Source: JANPBY01 sp963851405 (GTDB lineage Bacteria; Actinomycetota; Actinomycetes; DATJPE01). From it: 64,000 nucleotides of DNA. Below the pieces are notes generated by a model that saw nothing but the letters and a program-made list of their open reading frames with translations, did not search any database and was not told where the DNA came from. The DNA lies in assembly GCA_963851405.1 (NCBI GenBank), contig CAWKPB010000007.1:248001-312000 (forward strand), given 5' to 3'. The position numbers were made by a program, and so were the translations under genes. This document shows positions 1 to 9,238 of this stretch, in pieces; within the stretch, counting starts at the first letter, position 1; each line of letters opens with the position of its first letter.

Positions 1-628
1 TGAGGACGGTTCGGATCAGAGCCCCTGCGTGGTGCGGCGCCCGCGTAGTCCTAGGTGGTGGCGCGAAGACCTGCGCTGCGCTCGCCTGCTGGGCCGAGTT
101 CATCACCACGATGCCGCCCAGGACAGCCGTCAGACCGACGACGACCGGGACAGCAACCACCACACCTGGCGTGGTGGTTGCGGCCAGGACGAGCATGAGG
201 CAGCCGACGAGAAGTCCCACGGCGAGGTCGCGCGATCGATCGTGAACGAGTGCGTGTGCGACGCAGAGACCAAGCAGCGCCTCGGCGAGGACGACCGAAG
301 TGTCTTGGTTCCCGGCTGGGCCGGCTACGAGCGCGAGCAGGACCAGGGTCAGGACCCCAAAGCTCGCGATCCGTCGAAGGGTCTGACCGGCGTCCTCGCG
401 CCACGAGTACGCCAGCGCCTCCGCGCCAGCGACCGCGGCCAGCCCCGCACCAGCCAGCAGAGGTGGCAGTAGCCCCACCAGCGCCAGGGCCATGAGCCCG
501 CACGCGTCAACCGCGACGACCAGGAGCCGAAGGGTTCTGAGTGGTCCGGGATCGAGCGCACCGTCGGCGAGCGCCTTGGGCTGCAACGACGAGGTTTTGC
601 AGCGCGGGTCGCTCGTTCGTTCCGTCAT
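1..628 (-). CDS. TgpA/DUF3488-type membrane transglutaminase, N-terminal part (runs off left edge)
   Basis: Only the first 209 codons are in the window. They read from an ATG at 628 that overlaps the stop of the DUF58 gene (ATGA), so translation is probably coupled. The visible part is a short polar head followed by several hydrophobic helices rich in Ala, Leu and Val, with a conserved-looking HDRSRDLAVG segment between helices. This fits the membrane domain that precedes a periplasmic transglutaminase domain in TgpA-like proteins. The catalytic Cys-His-Asp domain would lie beyond the edge and is not seen. The call rests mainly on operon order (MoxR, DUF58, transglutaminase), which is very common in actinobacteria. 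Confidence 0.7.
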   Translation of the reverse strand, partial: MTERTSDPRCKTSSLQPKALADGALDPGPLRTLRLLVVAVDACGLMALALVGLLPPLLAGAGLAAVAGAEALAYSWREDAGQTLRRIASFGVLTLVLLALVAGPAGNQDTSVVLAEALLGLCVAHALVHDRSRDLAVGLLVGCLMLVLAATTTPGVVVAVPVVVGLTAVLGGIVVMNSAQQASAAQVFAPPPRTTRAPHHAGALIRTVL

Positions 629-1758
629 GGCCGAGCGACCGATGCGTGGGTGGGTGGGCGCGGCGGCGCCGTCGGCCGCCCGTCCATGGCACTCGCGAGG
701 GCGACACCGTGCAGGCCGAATTGTTCGTCGAGACGGGCCCAACCTTGCTGCGTCAGCCCGGGAGCGATCACGGTGACCAGGCCCCCGGATCCGGCAGCCT
801 CCGCGGCACGCCGCGTCAGGTCGGCGGTGGGCCAGCCGGCAGGTGCCAGCACGGCGCAGCCATCGAGCACCCCCTCGGCGCTGGCGCCGAGAAGCGAGTC
901 GTGCTCACGCTGGTCGGCGAAGAGATTCACCTCGTGACCGGCGCGCACGCCTTGAAGGGCCAGGGAGGCCAACAGGCTCACGCCATTCTCCCAGGCGACC
1001 GCGTCGCCTCCGGTGATGGCCAGCAGCGTGAGCGTCGCGCGGCGTGGTTGCTCATGCTCGCGCACGACGAGCGTTCCTCTGCGGGCGGTCGCACGCCAAT
1101 GCACCTGCCGAGCGTCGTCACCGGTCCGCCACTCGCGCAGGCCGCGCACGTCGGCGCCGTGGCGCACGGGCATGGCGCGGGCCCGGTCGCCACCTTCAGG
1201 TCCCAGTAGGCACAGCGGCGGCACATCGAGTAGGGCAGGCCGAACAACCACGAGGGCCATCAATTGCGCCGTGGCGGTGGATATCCGCAGGCCGTACGGC
1301 CCGGTGCTGGTCAGCCGCACCAAGTGGCCCGGCGTCACTCCGCGACCGTTGGCCACCCGTGGCACGGTGAGGGCTGTGCTTTCGCCCGGGCCAAGGCGCG
1401 GGATGAGCATCGTCATGTCGAGCAGGCCGTGCGTATGGTCCCGAAGGTGCCCGCCTGCGGTGGTCCGTCCGGTGGGGTTGGCGATGCTCACCTGGTGGTG
1501 CGTGATGTCGCCGTTGTGCGTGGCGTAGGGGTGTTCAACGCTGATGGTCAAGCCGATGAGGTTGGGTGACTCCAGCCAGGCAGCGATCAGGATGGCCGCG
1601 CTGAGCACGGCCAACAGGTGCAGCCAGACCCCGCCTGACAGCCAGGCGAGGCCCTCGAAGGCGCCGGCGAGAACAACCGGGATCAGCGCGTGCTTGGTCC
1701 ACCCACGGCGGTCCACGTGGACGACGGCGGTCGCGGACACGAGCTGGTCGCGGGGCAT
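625..1758 (-). CDS. DUF58 domain protein, partner of MoxR
   Basis: A 377-residue protein with two adjacent hydrophobic helices near residues 27-62, then a soluble beta-rich region and a C-terminal vWA-like DUF58 domain. The segment ADVRGLREWRTGDDARQVHW is the DUF58 hallmark, in which positions before DDAR-x-VHW are typically RxYxxGD. DUF58 proteins work with MoxR AAA+ ATPases, probably in assembling or maturing surface proteins or complexes; the exact client here is unknown. It lies 7 bases after moxR and overlaps the transglutaminase gene by 4 bases, so the three form one operon read leftwards. Confidence 0.85.
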   Translation of the reverse strand: MPRDQLVSATAVVHVDRRGWTKHALIPVVLAGAFEGLAWLSGGVWLHLLAVLSAAILIAAWLESPNLIGLTISVEHPYATHNGDITHHQVSIANPTGRTTAGGHLRDHTHGLLDMTMLIPRLGPGESTALTVPRVANGRGVTPGHLVRLTSTGPYGLRISTATAQLMALVVVRPALLDVPPLCLLGPEGGDRARAMPVRHGADVRGLREWRTGDDARQVHWRATARRGTLVVREHEQPRRATLTLLAITGGDAVAWENGVSLLASLALQGVRAGHEVNLFADQREHDSLLGASAEGVLDGCAVLAPAGWPTADLTRRAAEAAGSGGLVTVIAPGLTQQGWARLDEQFGLHGVALASAMDGRPTAPPRPPTHASVARP

Positions 1759-1765
1759 GGCAGGC

Positions 1766-2746
1766 TCACCCCCCGGTGGGGACGGCCACCTTGAGCACGG
1801 TCTCCTGCACCACTTGCTCGTCGAGGGTGAGTGAGCTGGGCTCCATCACGAGCCGGTGAGCGAGGACGGCCTTGGCGACGGCCTTGACGTCGTCCGGGGT
1901 GACGAAGTTCCGACCCTGACCGACCGCGCGGGCCTGCGCGACGCGGGTCAGGGCGATCGCGGCTCGAGCGCTACCACCCAGGTGCACGCGAGGGTCATGC
2001 CGCGTGGACCGCGTGATCTCCACGGCGTACTGAAGGACGGCGTCGGCCACGTGGACTGCTCGCACCGCCCGCTGGGCGGCCCGAAGCTCATCAGCGGTGG
2101 TCACGGCTGCGAGGTCATCGACGGTGGGATGAGCGAGTTGATCGCGAACGACCATGATCTCGGAATTGAGGTCCAGGTGCCCCAGCCGAAGGCGCAGGGC
2201 AAACCGGTCGAGTTGGCCTTCGGGGAGTGGGTAGGTGCCGTGGTGTTCCAGCGGGTTCTGCGTGGCGAGAACGAAGAACGGGTCCGGGACGGCGTGCCGC
2301 TGTCCGTCCACGGTCACGGCGGCTTCATCCATCACCTCGAGGAAGGCGGCCTGGGTTCGTGGCGGCGTCCTATTGATCTCATCGACCAGGACCACATGCG
2401 CGAACACGGGGCCGGGGACGAAGAAGAAGCGCTGCTCCGCGGGGCTCCAGATGCTCGAGCCGGTGATGTCGGCGGGCATCAGGTCGGGCGTGCCTTGGAT
2501 GCGGCCGAAGCTTCCGGCGATGGACCGCGCGAAGGCGCGGGCCAAGGTGGTCTTCCCGCTGCCGGGCACGTCCTCCAGTAGCACATGCCCCCCGGACAGC
2601 AGCGCCGCGGTGACCAGTTCGACGGTCTCGGACAACCCTCGCACGACGCGCTCGACGTTGCCTGCCAGGCGGCGTGACACCGCGCCCGCGGCCTCGACGG
2701 GCACGGTGGATCGCGGATCCACGGTTGTGGACGAGGTGATACTCAC
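1766..2746 (-). CDS. MoxR family AAA+ ATPase
   Basis: A 326-residue AAA+ ATPase of the MoxR class. The Walker A motif (GSGKTTLA) is near residues 62-69, Walker B (VVLVDEINR) near 118-126, and the sensor region (LATQNPLEHHGTYPLPEGQ) is complete and typical of MoxR. These proteins are chaperone-like ATPases that act with vWA/DUF58 partners, which here follow immediately in the operon. By gene order it corresponds to MoxR2 of M. tuberculosis (recalled). The start is a GTG at 2746 without a strong ribosome binding site. An ATG further in would remove part of the N-terminal lid, so the GTG is preferred. Confidence 0.9.
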   Translation of the reverse strand: MSITSSTTVDPRSTVPVEAAGAVSRRLAGNVERVVRGLSETVELVTAALLSGGHVLLEDVPGSGKTTLARAFARSIAGSFGRIQGTPDLMPADITGSSIWSPAEQRFFFVPGPVFAHVVLVDEINRTPPRTQAAFLEVMDEAAVTVDGQRHAVPDPFFVLATQNPLEHHGTYPLPEGQLDRFALRLRLGHLDLNSEIMVVRDQLAHPTVDDLAAVTTADELRAAQRAVRAVHVADAVLQYAVEITRSTRHDPRVHLGGSARAAIALTRVAQARAVGQGRNFVTPDDVKAVAKAVLAHRLVMEPSSLTLDEQVVQETVLKVAVPTGG

Positions 2747-2838
2747 CGCGGCGAACCCCCGGAGGACGTACGGCAGTTGACCTCAAGATCTTCGGCGTGA
2801 CTCGGCCATGCCTGGAGGGTGAATGTGGGCTGATTCGC

Positions 2839-3990
2839 TTATCCGGCGGGTTCGGCCAGCAAGGTGACGGCCAGCATCAGGAGGGCCAGGCTGTAGTAGC
2901 CAACTCGGCGCGCATATCCGCGGCAGGTCCGGGCCGCGATGAAGGCCTGCATCGCGTAGTACGCGGCAAAGGCCCGAGAGGCGATCGAGATGATCAAGAA
3001 CGTCCCGACTGTCGAGGCCAGGGCGATGGCCGCACCCCCGCTCACCAGGTACGGGCGAGCGCCACGCATCCAGTTGAACAGCGCTCGGAGGTTGCCATCG
3101 GCTGCTGCGGTGTCGGCGGTTGCCGCGCTGAACTGGCTGAGGACGGCCGACACAACCAGCGGAATGGTGAGCAGCGGGGCTACCCGCCGAGTGACGTCGA
3201 GCAGGGTGTTGTCCGGGCCGGCCTCGGTGCCGAGCCCCATGACCGGCGTCGCGACGGCCACGAACCCGACGTACACGATCGTGGCGATCACCTGGGCGAG
3301 CCGCGAGGCCCAGATTCGGGTCTCCGCGTCGTACTGGTCACCGAGGTAGCGGATGGTTTCGAAACCCTGGACGGTGATGACGATGCCGCCGAGAACCAGC
3401 AAGAGCGTCCACAAGCTCACCTCCGGCACCGGCGGGAGGGTGAGGCCGGGACCAAAGAGCTCTTGCCCGTCCTGGATCAGGAGCGTCAGGCCGAGCGCGA
3501 AGGTGAGGGCGAGCACGATGCCGAGGGCGGCCCGTTCCAGGAGCTCCAGCCCGTGGAATCCGCGTCTGATGCCGACAACGGTGATGAGGACGACCGCGGC
3601 GCAGGCTGTGGCCTTCTCCCATCGGAGGTTGCCGTCCTCGAAGACGAAACCGACGATGTACTCGGCCATGATGCGCAGGTACAGCGCGACCGAAATGATG
3701 TAGGCGATCACGATGACGCCGTCGGCGATGAGGTCCACGCGCAGCGAGGTGCGGTCGAGTTCTCGGTGCGCGATCAGGGGTTCGACCACTCGGACGTTGT
3801 GTCTGACAGCCGTGCCCATGACCCAGGCCAGGGCGCAGACGGCGATGGCTCCGATGACGGCCCGTGAGCCCATCGTCCGCTCGAGGACGGGGACGATGAT
3901 CAAGAACCCCGACCCGAAGATCGAGGCCATCGGCGTGACCGTGGCGAACAGGACCAGACGGACGCTCACCTGCCCGTTCCGTGGCCCCAT
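2839..3990 (-). CDS. APC-like polytopic membrane permease of unknown substrate
   Basis: A membrane protein with about eleven hydrophobic segments. It begins at ATG 3990; the reading frame stays open to 4104, but those 38 extra residues are proline- and charge-rich and would overlap the next gene. The first helix (FATVTPMASIFGSGFLIIVP) has the broken-helix glycine pattern of amino acid-polyamine-cation permeases. The long central loops and the segment ATADTAAADGNL are also compatible with that fold. No substrate can be read from the sequence. It lies downstream of the EamA transporter on the same strand, with 91 bases between them. Confidence 0.6.
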   Translation of the reverse strand: MGPRNGQVSVRLVLFATVTPMASIFGSGFLIIVPVLERTMGSRAVIGAIAVCALAWVMGTAVRHNVRVVEPLIAHRELDRTSLRVDLIADGVIVIAYIISVALYLRIMAEYIVGFVFEDGNLRWEKATACAAVVLITVVGIRRGFHGLELLERAALGIVLALTFALGLTLLIQDGQELFGPGLTLPPVPEVSLWTLLLVLGGIVITVQGFETIRYLGDQYDAETRIWASRLAQVIATIVYVGFVAVATPVMGLGTEAGPDNTLLDVTRRVAPLLTIPLVVSAVLSQFSAATADTAAADGNLRALFNWMRGARPYLVSGGAAIALASTVGTFLIISIASRAFAAYYAMQAFIAARTCRGYARRVGYYSLALLMLAVTLLAEPAG

Positions 3991-4081
3991 GACTGCATTC
4001 GAGCAGATCACCGGCCGGCCCGCGCCCAGGTGGGCCCAATCGTTGCGTGCGCCCCACGGGCGGGGGGCTGGCGTCAGCGGG

Positions 4082-4966
4082 TCACTCGATGAGGGGCGGA
4101 GCACCCCCGAGGCTTGGCTCGTGGCGATGTCCGCTGCGCTCCGCGCCCGCCCCGGCGATGACGACCAGGGCCACCCCCAGGACCTGTAGAGCGTTCGGCA
4201 CCTGCGCCAAGATGACCAGACCCATGAGCAGTCCGAGCGCAGGCTCGAGGGCCATGAGCGTGCCGAAAGCGGCGGTGGTCAACCGGCGCAAGGCCAGTAG
4301 CTCCAGAGAAAATGGGAGTACGGGCATCAAGATGGCCAGGCCGACCGAGGCGAGTACGACCTGCCAGGTGAGCTGCCCCCACGCCTGCGGGATCCCCACG
4401 ACCGCCGTCGTGGCCGCAGCGACGGGGATCGTGATGGACAGACCCTGGAGCCCGTCGAAGCGGTCGCCCACCCGTTGGGTGAGGACGATGTAAGTCCCCC
4501 ATCCGACGGCCGAGATCAGCGCCAGCCCCACTCCGACCGGGTCAACCGAACCTTGCCAGGGTTCGGTCAGCAAGATCACCCCGACGAAGGCCAGCGCCGG
4601 CCAGGCGAGCAGGCGGCGGTCGTGCCCCCGCAACACGGCCACGCTCAGGGGGCCCAGGAATTCGATGGCCACGGCTGTGCCCAAGGGGATGCGATCGATG
4701 GCTGCCAGGAACGTCAGGGTCACGATGCCGGTGGCGACGCCCAAGCCAAGCACGATCCGTCGCTCCGAACCGCTCAGCCCTCGGATCCGTGGGCGACCGA
4801 TCGCGACAAAGACGCAGGCTCCCACGGTGAGCCGTAGCCAGGCTGTCCCACCGGGACCCACGGACGGGAAGAGGCCCACGGACAAGGCGGCTCCCAGCTG
4901 TACCGACAGCATGGCGACGACCGCGAGCGACCACGCCGGGAATCGGGCGGTCACGTCTGCGGCCAC
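4082..4966 (-). CDS. EamA/RhtA-type drug-metabolite transporter
   Basis: A 294-residue protein with ten predicted membrane helices arranged as two EamA repeats. Signature stretches include AIEFLGPLSVAV and FGTLMALEPALGLLMG, as in RhtA-like threonine/homoserine exporters. Such proteins export amino acids or related metabolites across the inner membrane. The start chosen is GTG 4966, because a strong Shine-Dalgarno sequence (GGAGGGG) lies 6-7 bases upstream. The frame is open to 5155, but that extension runs through the tRNA-Pro gene and cannot be coding. The true export substrate is unknown. Confidence 0.8.
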   Translation of the reverse strand: MAADVTARFPAWSLAVVAMLSVQLGAALSVGLFPSVGPGGTAWLRLTVGACVFVAIGRPRIRGLSGSERRIVLGLGVATGIVTLTFLAAIDRIPLGTAVAIEFLGPLSVAVLRGHDRRLLAWPALAFVGVILLTEPWQGSVDPVGVGLALISAVGWGTYIVLTQRVGDRFDGLQGLSITIPVAAATTAVVGIPQAWGQLTWQVVLASVGLAILMPVLPFSLELLALRRLTTAAFGTLMALEPALGLLMGLVILAQVPNALQVLGVALVVIAGAGAERSGHRHEPSLGGAPPLIE

Positions 4967-5051
4967 GCGACGCTCCCCTCCGCTGTTCGCTCGAGATCGG
5001 AAAGCCAGCCGGCCGGCGCCTCCCACCTGCAGAGACACCGGCCGGTTGTGG

Positions 5052-5125
<74 letters not shown>

Positions 5126-5197
5126 AAGCACGCTGAGGATAGCCGCCGCGCCCACTCGCTCCCAAACGCGTAGACCGCGGGGGCGAGTGGATTCGGC

Positions 5198-6112
5198 CTA
5201 GCCGGATCGGGCGGCCACCAGCGTGAGCAGGGTTGCCTCGGGCGGGCACGCGAACCGGAAGGGGGCGTTGGGGGAGGTGCCCAGACCCGCTGAGACGTGC
5301 AGCCAGGTCTGTTCGGAGTGCTTGGACAACCCCTTGGCGCGTCGCGGGTCGAGGTCGCAGTTGGCGACCACAGCGCCATAGAAAGGGAGGCAGACCTGTC
5401 CGCCGTGGGTGTGGCCGGCCAGGATCAGAGGAATCCCGTCAGCGGCCATCGCGTCGGTGACCCGGTGGTACGGCGCGTGCACGACCCCAAGTGAAAGATC
5501 CGCAGCATCGTCGGCGGCCGGTCCCGCAACATCGGAGTACACATCGCGGTTGACGTGGGGGTCGTCTACTCCGCGCAGCGCGAGGCGGAGCCCGTTCACT
5601 GTGAGGGTGGCCGAAGCGTTGCTCAGGTCGAGCCAACCGTCAGCGCTGAGGCCCGAGACGAGGTCACCCCACGGCAGATCGATCGGCCGGGCCAGCATCT
5701 GCGACCCGGTGTCACCGACCAGGTAGCGCAACGGGTTGCGCATGGTGGGGCGGTAGTAGTCGTTGGATCCCAGGACGAACGCGCCCGGACGGTCCAGCAG
5801 CGGACCCAGAGCATCAAGTACGTCGGGGACCGCATCGGGGTGGGAGAGGTTGTCGCCGGTATTGATGACGAGGTCGGGTTCCAACCCGGCAAGGGAGCGG
5901 ACCCACTCGCGTTTCCCCTTCTGGTTTGGAGTGAGGTGCAAGTCGCTCACCTGCAGCACCCGAAGCGGTGAAGCCCCCGCGGGCAGGACCGCCACGGTCA
6001 CGCGGCGGAGCCGATAGGCGCGCACCTCGTACCCCGCTGAGTAGGCCAGGGTGCCGAGCCCTACCAAGGTCCCGGCGGCCAAGGTTCGGCCAAGCACAGT
6101 GCCGGCACCCAT
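5198..6112 (-). CDS. Membrane-anchored metallophosphoesterase (YkuE-like)
   Basis: A 304-residue protein. An N-terminal hydrophobic helix (residues 8-28) probably anchors it to the membrane. The calcineurin-type metal motifs follow in order: SDLHLT near 56, NTGDN near 84, GSNDYY near 115 (Ser where the family usually has GNHD), the VVHAPYH region near 211 and GHTHGGQV near 233. It should hydrolyse a phosphoester with a two-metal centre on the outer or inner membrane face. Family members act on lipid-linked or UDP-linked substrates, but none can be named here. The ATG at 6112 has AGGAG 8 bases upstream. It is divergent from the YqeY gene. Confidence 0.87.
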   Translation of the reverse strand: MGAGTVLGRTLAAGTLVGLGTLAYSAGYEVRAYRLRRVTVAVLPAGASPLRVLQVSDLHLTPNQKGKREWVRSLAGLEPDLVINTGDNLSHPDAVPDVLDALGPLLDRPGAFVLGSNDYYRPTMRNPLRYLVGDTGSQMLARPIDLPWGDLVSGLSADGWLDLSNASATLTVNGLRLALRGVDDPHVNRDVYSDVAGPAADDAADLSLGVVHAPYHRVTDAMAADGIPLILAGHTHGGQVCLPFYGAVVANCDLDPRRAKGLSKHSEQTWLHVSAGLGTSPNAPFRFACPPEATLLTLVAARSG

Positions 6113-6209
6113 GCTGGCTCTCCTGTCGGTCGTGGACGTCGTCGAAACGGTACGTCATCCGCCAAGATGGGCCCATGATGATGCGCAGCGGCACGGGCGG
6201 CTCGGGCCG

Positions 6210-6674
6210 ATGAGCGGCCTCAAGGCTCAACTCCAGACCGACCTGACCGACTCCATGAAGAGCGGCGATGAACTCACGCGGTCCACGCTGCGCATGGCCC
6301 TCACGGCGGTGAGTACCGAGGAAGTGTCCGGTAAGACGGCCAGGGAACTTACCGACGACGAGGTGCTGATCGTGCTCGGCCGAGAGGCCAAGAAGCGTCG
6401 CGAGGCCGCCGAAGCCTTTGCGGATGCTGACCGCCCGGAGTTGGCCGACCGTGAGCGAGCCGAGGGGCGCGTGCTTGACCGCTATCTGCCGGTTCAGCTC
6501 AGCGACGACGAGCTGTCCTCGATCGTCGCCCAAGCCGTTGCATCGACGCAGGCCGCAGGGGTCGAGGGCCCCAGGGCCATGGGAGCGGTGATGAAGGCGG
6601 TGCAGCCTCAGGTCGTCGGTCGCGCCGACGGTGGCCGGGTCGCTGCAGAGGTCAAACGGCAACTCGGAAGCTGA
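6210..6674 (+). CDS. GatB/YqeY domain protein
   Basis: A 154-residue, mostly helical protein starting MSGLKAQLQTDLTDSMKSGD. It covers the whole YqeY domain, which resembles the tRNA-binding tail of the amidotransferase GatB. It contains the typical EEVSGKTARELTDDEVLIVL and EGRVLDRYLPVQLSDDEL segments. The cellular role of stand-alone YqeY proteins is not settled. The ATG at 6210 is chosen because the domain begins there. The open frame extends to 6051, but that part overlaps the start of the divergent phosphoesterase. It converges with the penicillin-binding protein gene, leaving 17 bases between stops. Confidence 0.88.
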   Translation: MSGLKAQLQTDLTDSMKSGDELTRSTLRMALTAVSTEEVSGKTARELTDDEVLIVLGREAKKRREAAEAFADADRPELADRERAEGRVLDRYLPVQLSDDELSSIVAQAVASTQAAGVEGPRAMGAVMKAVQPQVVGRADGGRVAAEVKRQLGS

Positions 6675-6691
6675 AGAGGGGCGGCCCGACG

Positions 6692-9064
6692 TCAGGGTTT
6701 GGGTGAGGCGCTTGAGCTTGGCTTGGATGACTTCGATGGCTCCGGAGCCGGCTTTTCCTCGTTCGGCGTGGGACTAGGGGCGGGGGCGGCGGCGAAACCG
6801 GAACTGAGGTAGATGATCACCTCACGCCCGGAGCTGACAGCGGTGCCAGCTCGTGGGTTGGTATAGGCGACGGTGCCGGCCGGCAACCCGGAGGACACCG
6901 GGGTGCTGGAGATGATGGGGCTGAGCCCGAGCGATTGGAGTTGGGCGATCGCATTGCGGCGGTCCAGTCCGATGAGTTCCGGTACCCGCACGGTGACGCC
7001 TCTGACCACGGAAGGATCGATCGACGGGAAGGCCGACGGCGGTGTCTTCTTCAGCGCGGCAAGCATGATCCGTTTCCAGATTGGCCCGGCAAACGAACCT
7101 CCGTACACCACCGGGTAAAAGCGCCCGTTGATCGTCACGTTCTGCAGCGGATACTGCACGCCGCTGCGCTGGTCACCGACCCATACGGCGCCGGCCAGAT
7201 CCGGGGTGTAGCCGAGGAACCACACGGCGGCGTTCTCCTGGGTCGTCCCGGTCTTCCCGGCGGAGGGCCGACCCAAGGTCAGTGCCCCGCCGGTGCGTCC
7301 CGGGATGTTGCCGTCGATGACACCGGCGAGGAGGCTGGTCACGCCATCGGCAACGGCGCTATCGATGGACTGCTCGCAGCTTCTCGCGGGCACCTCGACG
7401 GAATCACCATCGCGGTTGGTGATGCCCAGGATGGCTCGGGAGTCGCAGCGCAGCCCACTGGCGGCGAAGGTCGCGTAGGCCTCGGCCATGGTGAGGGGAG
7501 AGACCTCGATCGTGCCGAGGGTGAACGACGGCACCTGCGGGGGCTTCTTGCCCAGCGCGGTCCGAACCCCCGCCGCCTCTGCGGCCTGGACGGTCTCGCA
7601 CAGGCCGGCACGACGCTCGAGCTCAACGAAGTAAGTGTTAACCGAATAGGCGGTCGCTTGGCGCATGTCGAGGGTCCCGGACGTCGTCGAGTTGGACACC
7701 GGGTAGTCCTCGACGGGGACCTGCTGCCCCAGGCAGTTCGTGAAGCTGCCGGCCTCGAACACGCGGCTGCTGGGGGCGCTGATCCGCTCGTTCACGGGAA
7801 TCCCGGCCTCAAGCGCGGCGGCCAAGGTGAAGGCCTTGAAGGTGGATCCGGCTTGGAGTCCGATGGAACCGTTGTACTTCTTGTCGACCAAGTAGTTGAT
7901 CGAGGTGACACCTAACTTGGGCTTCACTCCGTACGTACGGTTTTGCGCCATCGCGACGATCTCGCCAGTTCCTGGCTCCACGTAGACCGCGCCGGCCACC
8001 TTCTTGCTGGGGTCCTTGCGTGGGATCGCCGCGTCGACGGCTCGCTGAGCGGCGCGCTGGATCCGCGGGTCGAGGGTGGTCTGGATGACAAGACCACCGC
8101 CCTTGAGCAGCGCGTCCCTGTCGGCCGGGGTCTTGCCGAACACCGGGTTCGTGAGGATGACGCGGTACACGTAGTCGCAAAAATACGGCGCATACGTGGT
8201 GGAACAGCCGTTGCGAAGAACCTTCGGTTTCAATGACTTCTTCACCGGCACGGCAACGGCTGCGTCGTGCTCTACCGCCGTGATGTACCCCTGCGCCAGC
8301 ATGCGACCGAGGACGACGTCGCGGCGGGCCTGAGCCGTCTTGGGGTTTCGTAGCGGATCGAAGGCGACGGGCTGTTGGACAATGCCCGCGAGGAGCGCGG
8401 CCTGCGGCAGGTCTAGTTTCGACGCCTTGGTCCCGAAGTAGCGGCGCGAAGCCGCTTCCGCGCCGTACGCTCCCGCTCCGAAGTAGGCGATGTTCAGGTA
8501 GCCCTCGAGGATCTGCTCCTTGGACCACCGCTTCTCCAGGCCGATGGCTAGCCGCCATTCGCGCAGCTTGCGGCCAGCGCTCTGCTCGAGAGCTGCTGTG
8601 CGTTCCTCGTCGGTCTTGGCTGCGGTGAGGAGCACGTTCTTCACGTACTGCATCGTCAGGGTCGATCCGCCCTGCTGGATCTCACCGGACTGGCTGTTGG
8701 TGGCCAGCGCGCGAAGGGTGCCCCGGATGTCAACGCCGCTGTGCTCGTAGAAGCGGGCGTCCTCGACGGCGACGGCGGCTTCTTGAAGCAGCGGGCTGAT
8801 TTTGTCGATGCCGACGACGATTCGGTTCTCGGTGTAGAAGGTCGCCAATCGACTTCCGTCTGCGGCCAACAGGATCGATTGTTGCGGAAGTGCGGTGGTT
8901 TCGAGGTCGTCCGGGATCTGTTGGAAGCCCGTTGATGCGCTGCGCGCGGCCAACCCCACGGACCCCACGACGGGCAGCGCGAGGCCAGCGACGAGTACCC
9001 CCGCGACGACGCTGACCAGCACGAACAGCATCAGACGGGAGAAGGTGGCGGCCGCTCCAGGCAT
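6692..9064 (-). CDS. ponA2: Bifunctional class A penicillin-binding protein with PASTA domain (PonA2-like)
   Basis: A 790-residue peptidoglycan synthase. It has an N-terminal transmembrane helix (residues 10-32) and a GT51 glycosyltransferase domain with catalytic Glu in AVEDARFYEHSGVD and the GGSTLTMQYVKN motif. The transpeptidase domain follows with active-site Ser in AGSTFK, then YSVN and AGKTGTT. One PASTA domain (VRVPELIGLDRRNAIAQLQ onward) and a Pro/Ser/Lys-rich tail end the protein. It polymerises and cross-links glycan strands outside the membrane. Its position next to the WhiB4-type regulator matches ponA2 of mycobacteria. TACCCT lies 7 bases before the ATG, suggesting a leaderless transcript. 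Confidence 0.95.
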   Translation of the reverse strand: MPGAAATFSRLMLFVLVSVVAGVLVAGLALPVVGSVGLAARSASTGFQQIPDDLETTALPQQSILLAADGSRLATFYTENRIVVGIDKISPLLQEAAVAVEDARFYEHSGVDIRGTLRALATNSQSGEIQQGGSTLTMQYVKNVLLTAAKTDEERTAALEQSAGRKLREWRLAIGLEKRWSKEQILEGYLNIAYFGAGAYGAEAASRRYFGTKASKLDLPQAALLAGIVQQPVAFDPLRNPKTAQARRDVVLGRMLAQGYITAVEHDAAVAVPVKKSLKPKVLRNGCSTTYAPYFCDYVYRVILTNPVFGKTPADRDALLKGGGLVIQTTLDPRIQRAAQRAVDAAIPRKDPSKKVAGAVYVEPGTGEIVAMAQNRTYGVKPKLGVTSINYLVDKKYNGSIGLQAGSTFKAFTLAAALEAGIPVNERISAPSSRVFEAGSFTNCLGQQVPVEDYPVSNSTTSGTLDMRQATAYSVNTYFVELERRAGLCETVQAAEAAGVRTALGKKPPQVPSFTLGTIEVSPLTMAEAYATFAASGLRCDSRAILGITNRDGDSVEVPARSCEQSIDSAVADGVTSLLAGVIDGNIPGRTGGALTLGRPSAGKTGTTQENAAVWFLGYTPDLAGAVWVGDQRSGVQYPLQNVTINGRFYPVVYGGSFAGPIWKRIMLAALKKTPPSAFPSIDPSVVRGVTVRVPELIGLDRRNAIAQLQSLGLSPIISSTPVSSGLPAGTVAYTNPRAGTAVSSGREVIIYLSSGFAAAPAPSPTPNEEKPAPEPSKSSKPSSSASPKP

Positions 9065-9071
9065 GGCCCCG

Positions 9072-9077
9072 AGGGTA
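9072..9077 (-). promoter_or_regulatory. -10 box for leaderless ponA2 transcript
   Basis: On the minus strand TACCCT is followed by a 7-base spacer and the ATG of the penicillin-binding protein gene. No Shine-Dalgarno sequence lies between, so transcription would start at or near the A of the ATG. Confidence 0.5.
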
Positions 9078-9163
9078 CGTGACCGGAAGCCAAAACCCGA
9101 CCTTCAGCGGCCGTGACTGGTGTGACTGATGTAACGACTTGGGACTGTAGGGGCAAAGTAAAT

Positions 9164-9180
9164 AGTCACTTTGGGTGACT
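9164..9180. repeat. 17-base perfect palindrome between ponA2 and whiB4 (possible operator)
   Basis: AGTCAC-TTTGG-GTGACT is a perfect inverted repeat in the 174-base divergent promoter region. It sits about 60 bases upstream of the predicted whiB4 transcription start. The inner core TCAC-N5-GTGA recurs at 25661 and 25883. Against the BldD consensus as I recall it (TnACnC[A/T]GnGTnA) it differs at one position. Confidence 0.55.
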
Positions 9181-9225
9181 CAAGTACCCACCATTCGGAC
9201 CTGTTGGGCGAACTGTCCGTTTCCG

Positions 9226-9231
9226 TACCTT
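9226..9231 (+). promoter_or_regulatory. -10 box for leaderless whiB4 transcript
   Basis: TACCTT lies 7 bases before the ATG at 9239. A weak -35 (TTGGGC at 9204-9209) is 16 bases further upstream. No ribosome binding site is present between box and start codon. Confidence 0.55.
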
Positions 9232-9238
9232 CCGCAAC

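Noticed and set aside
2797..3867. A 356-residue open frame opposite the APC-like permease
   Set aside because: Asp/Gly/Arg-rich without hydrophobic core; the opposite strand encodes a clear membrane protein.
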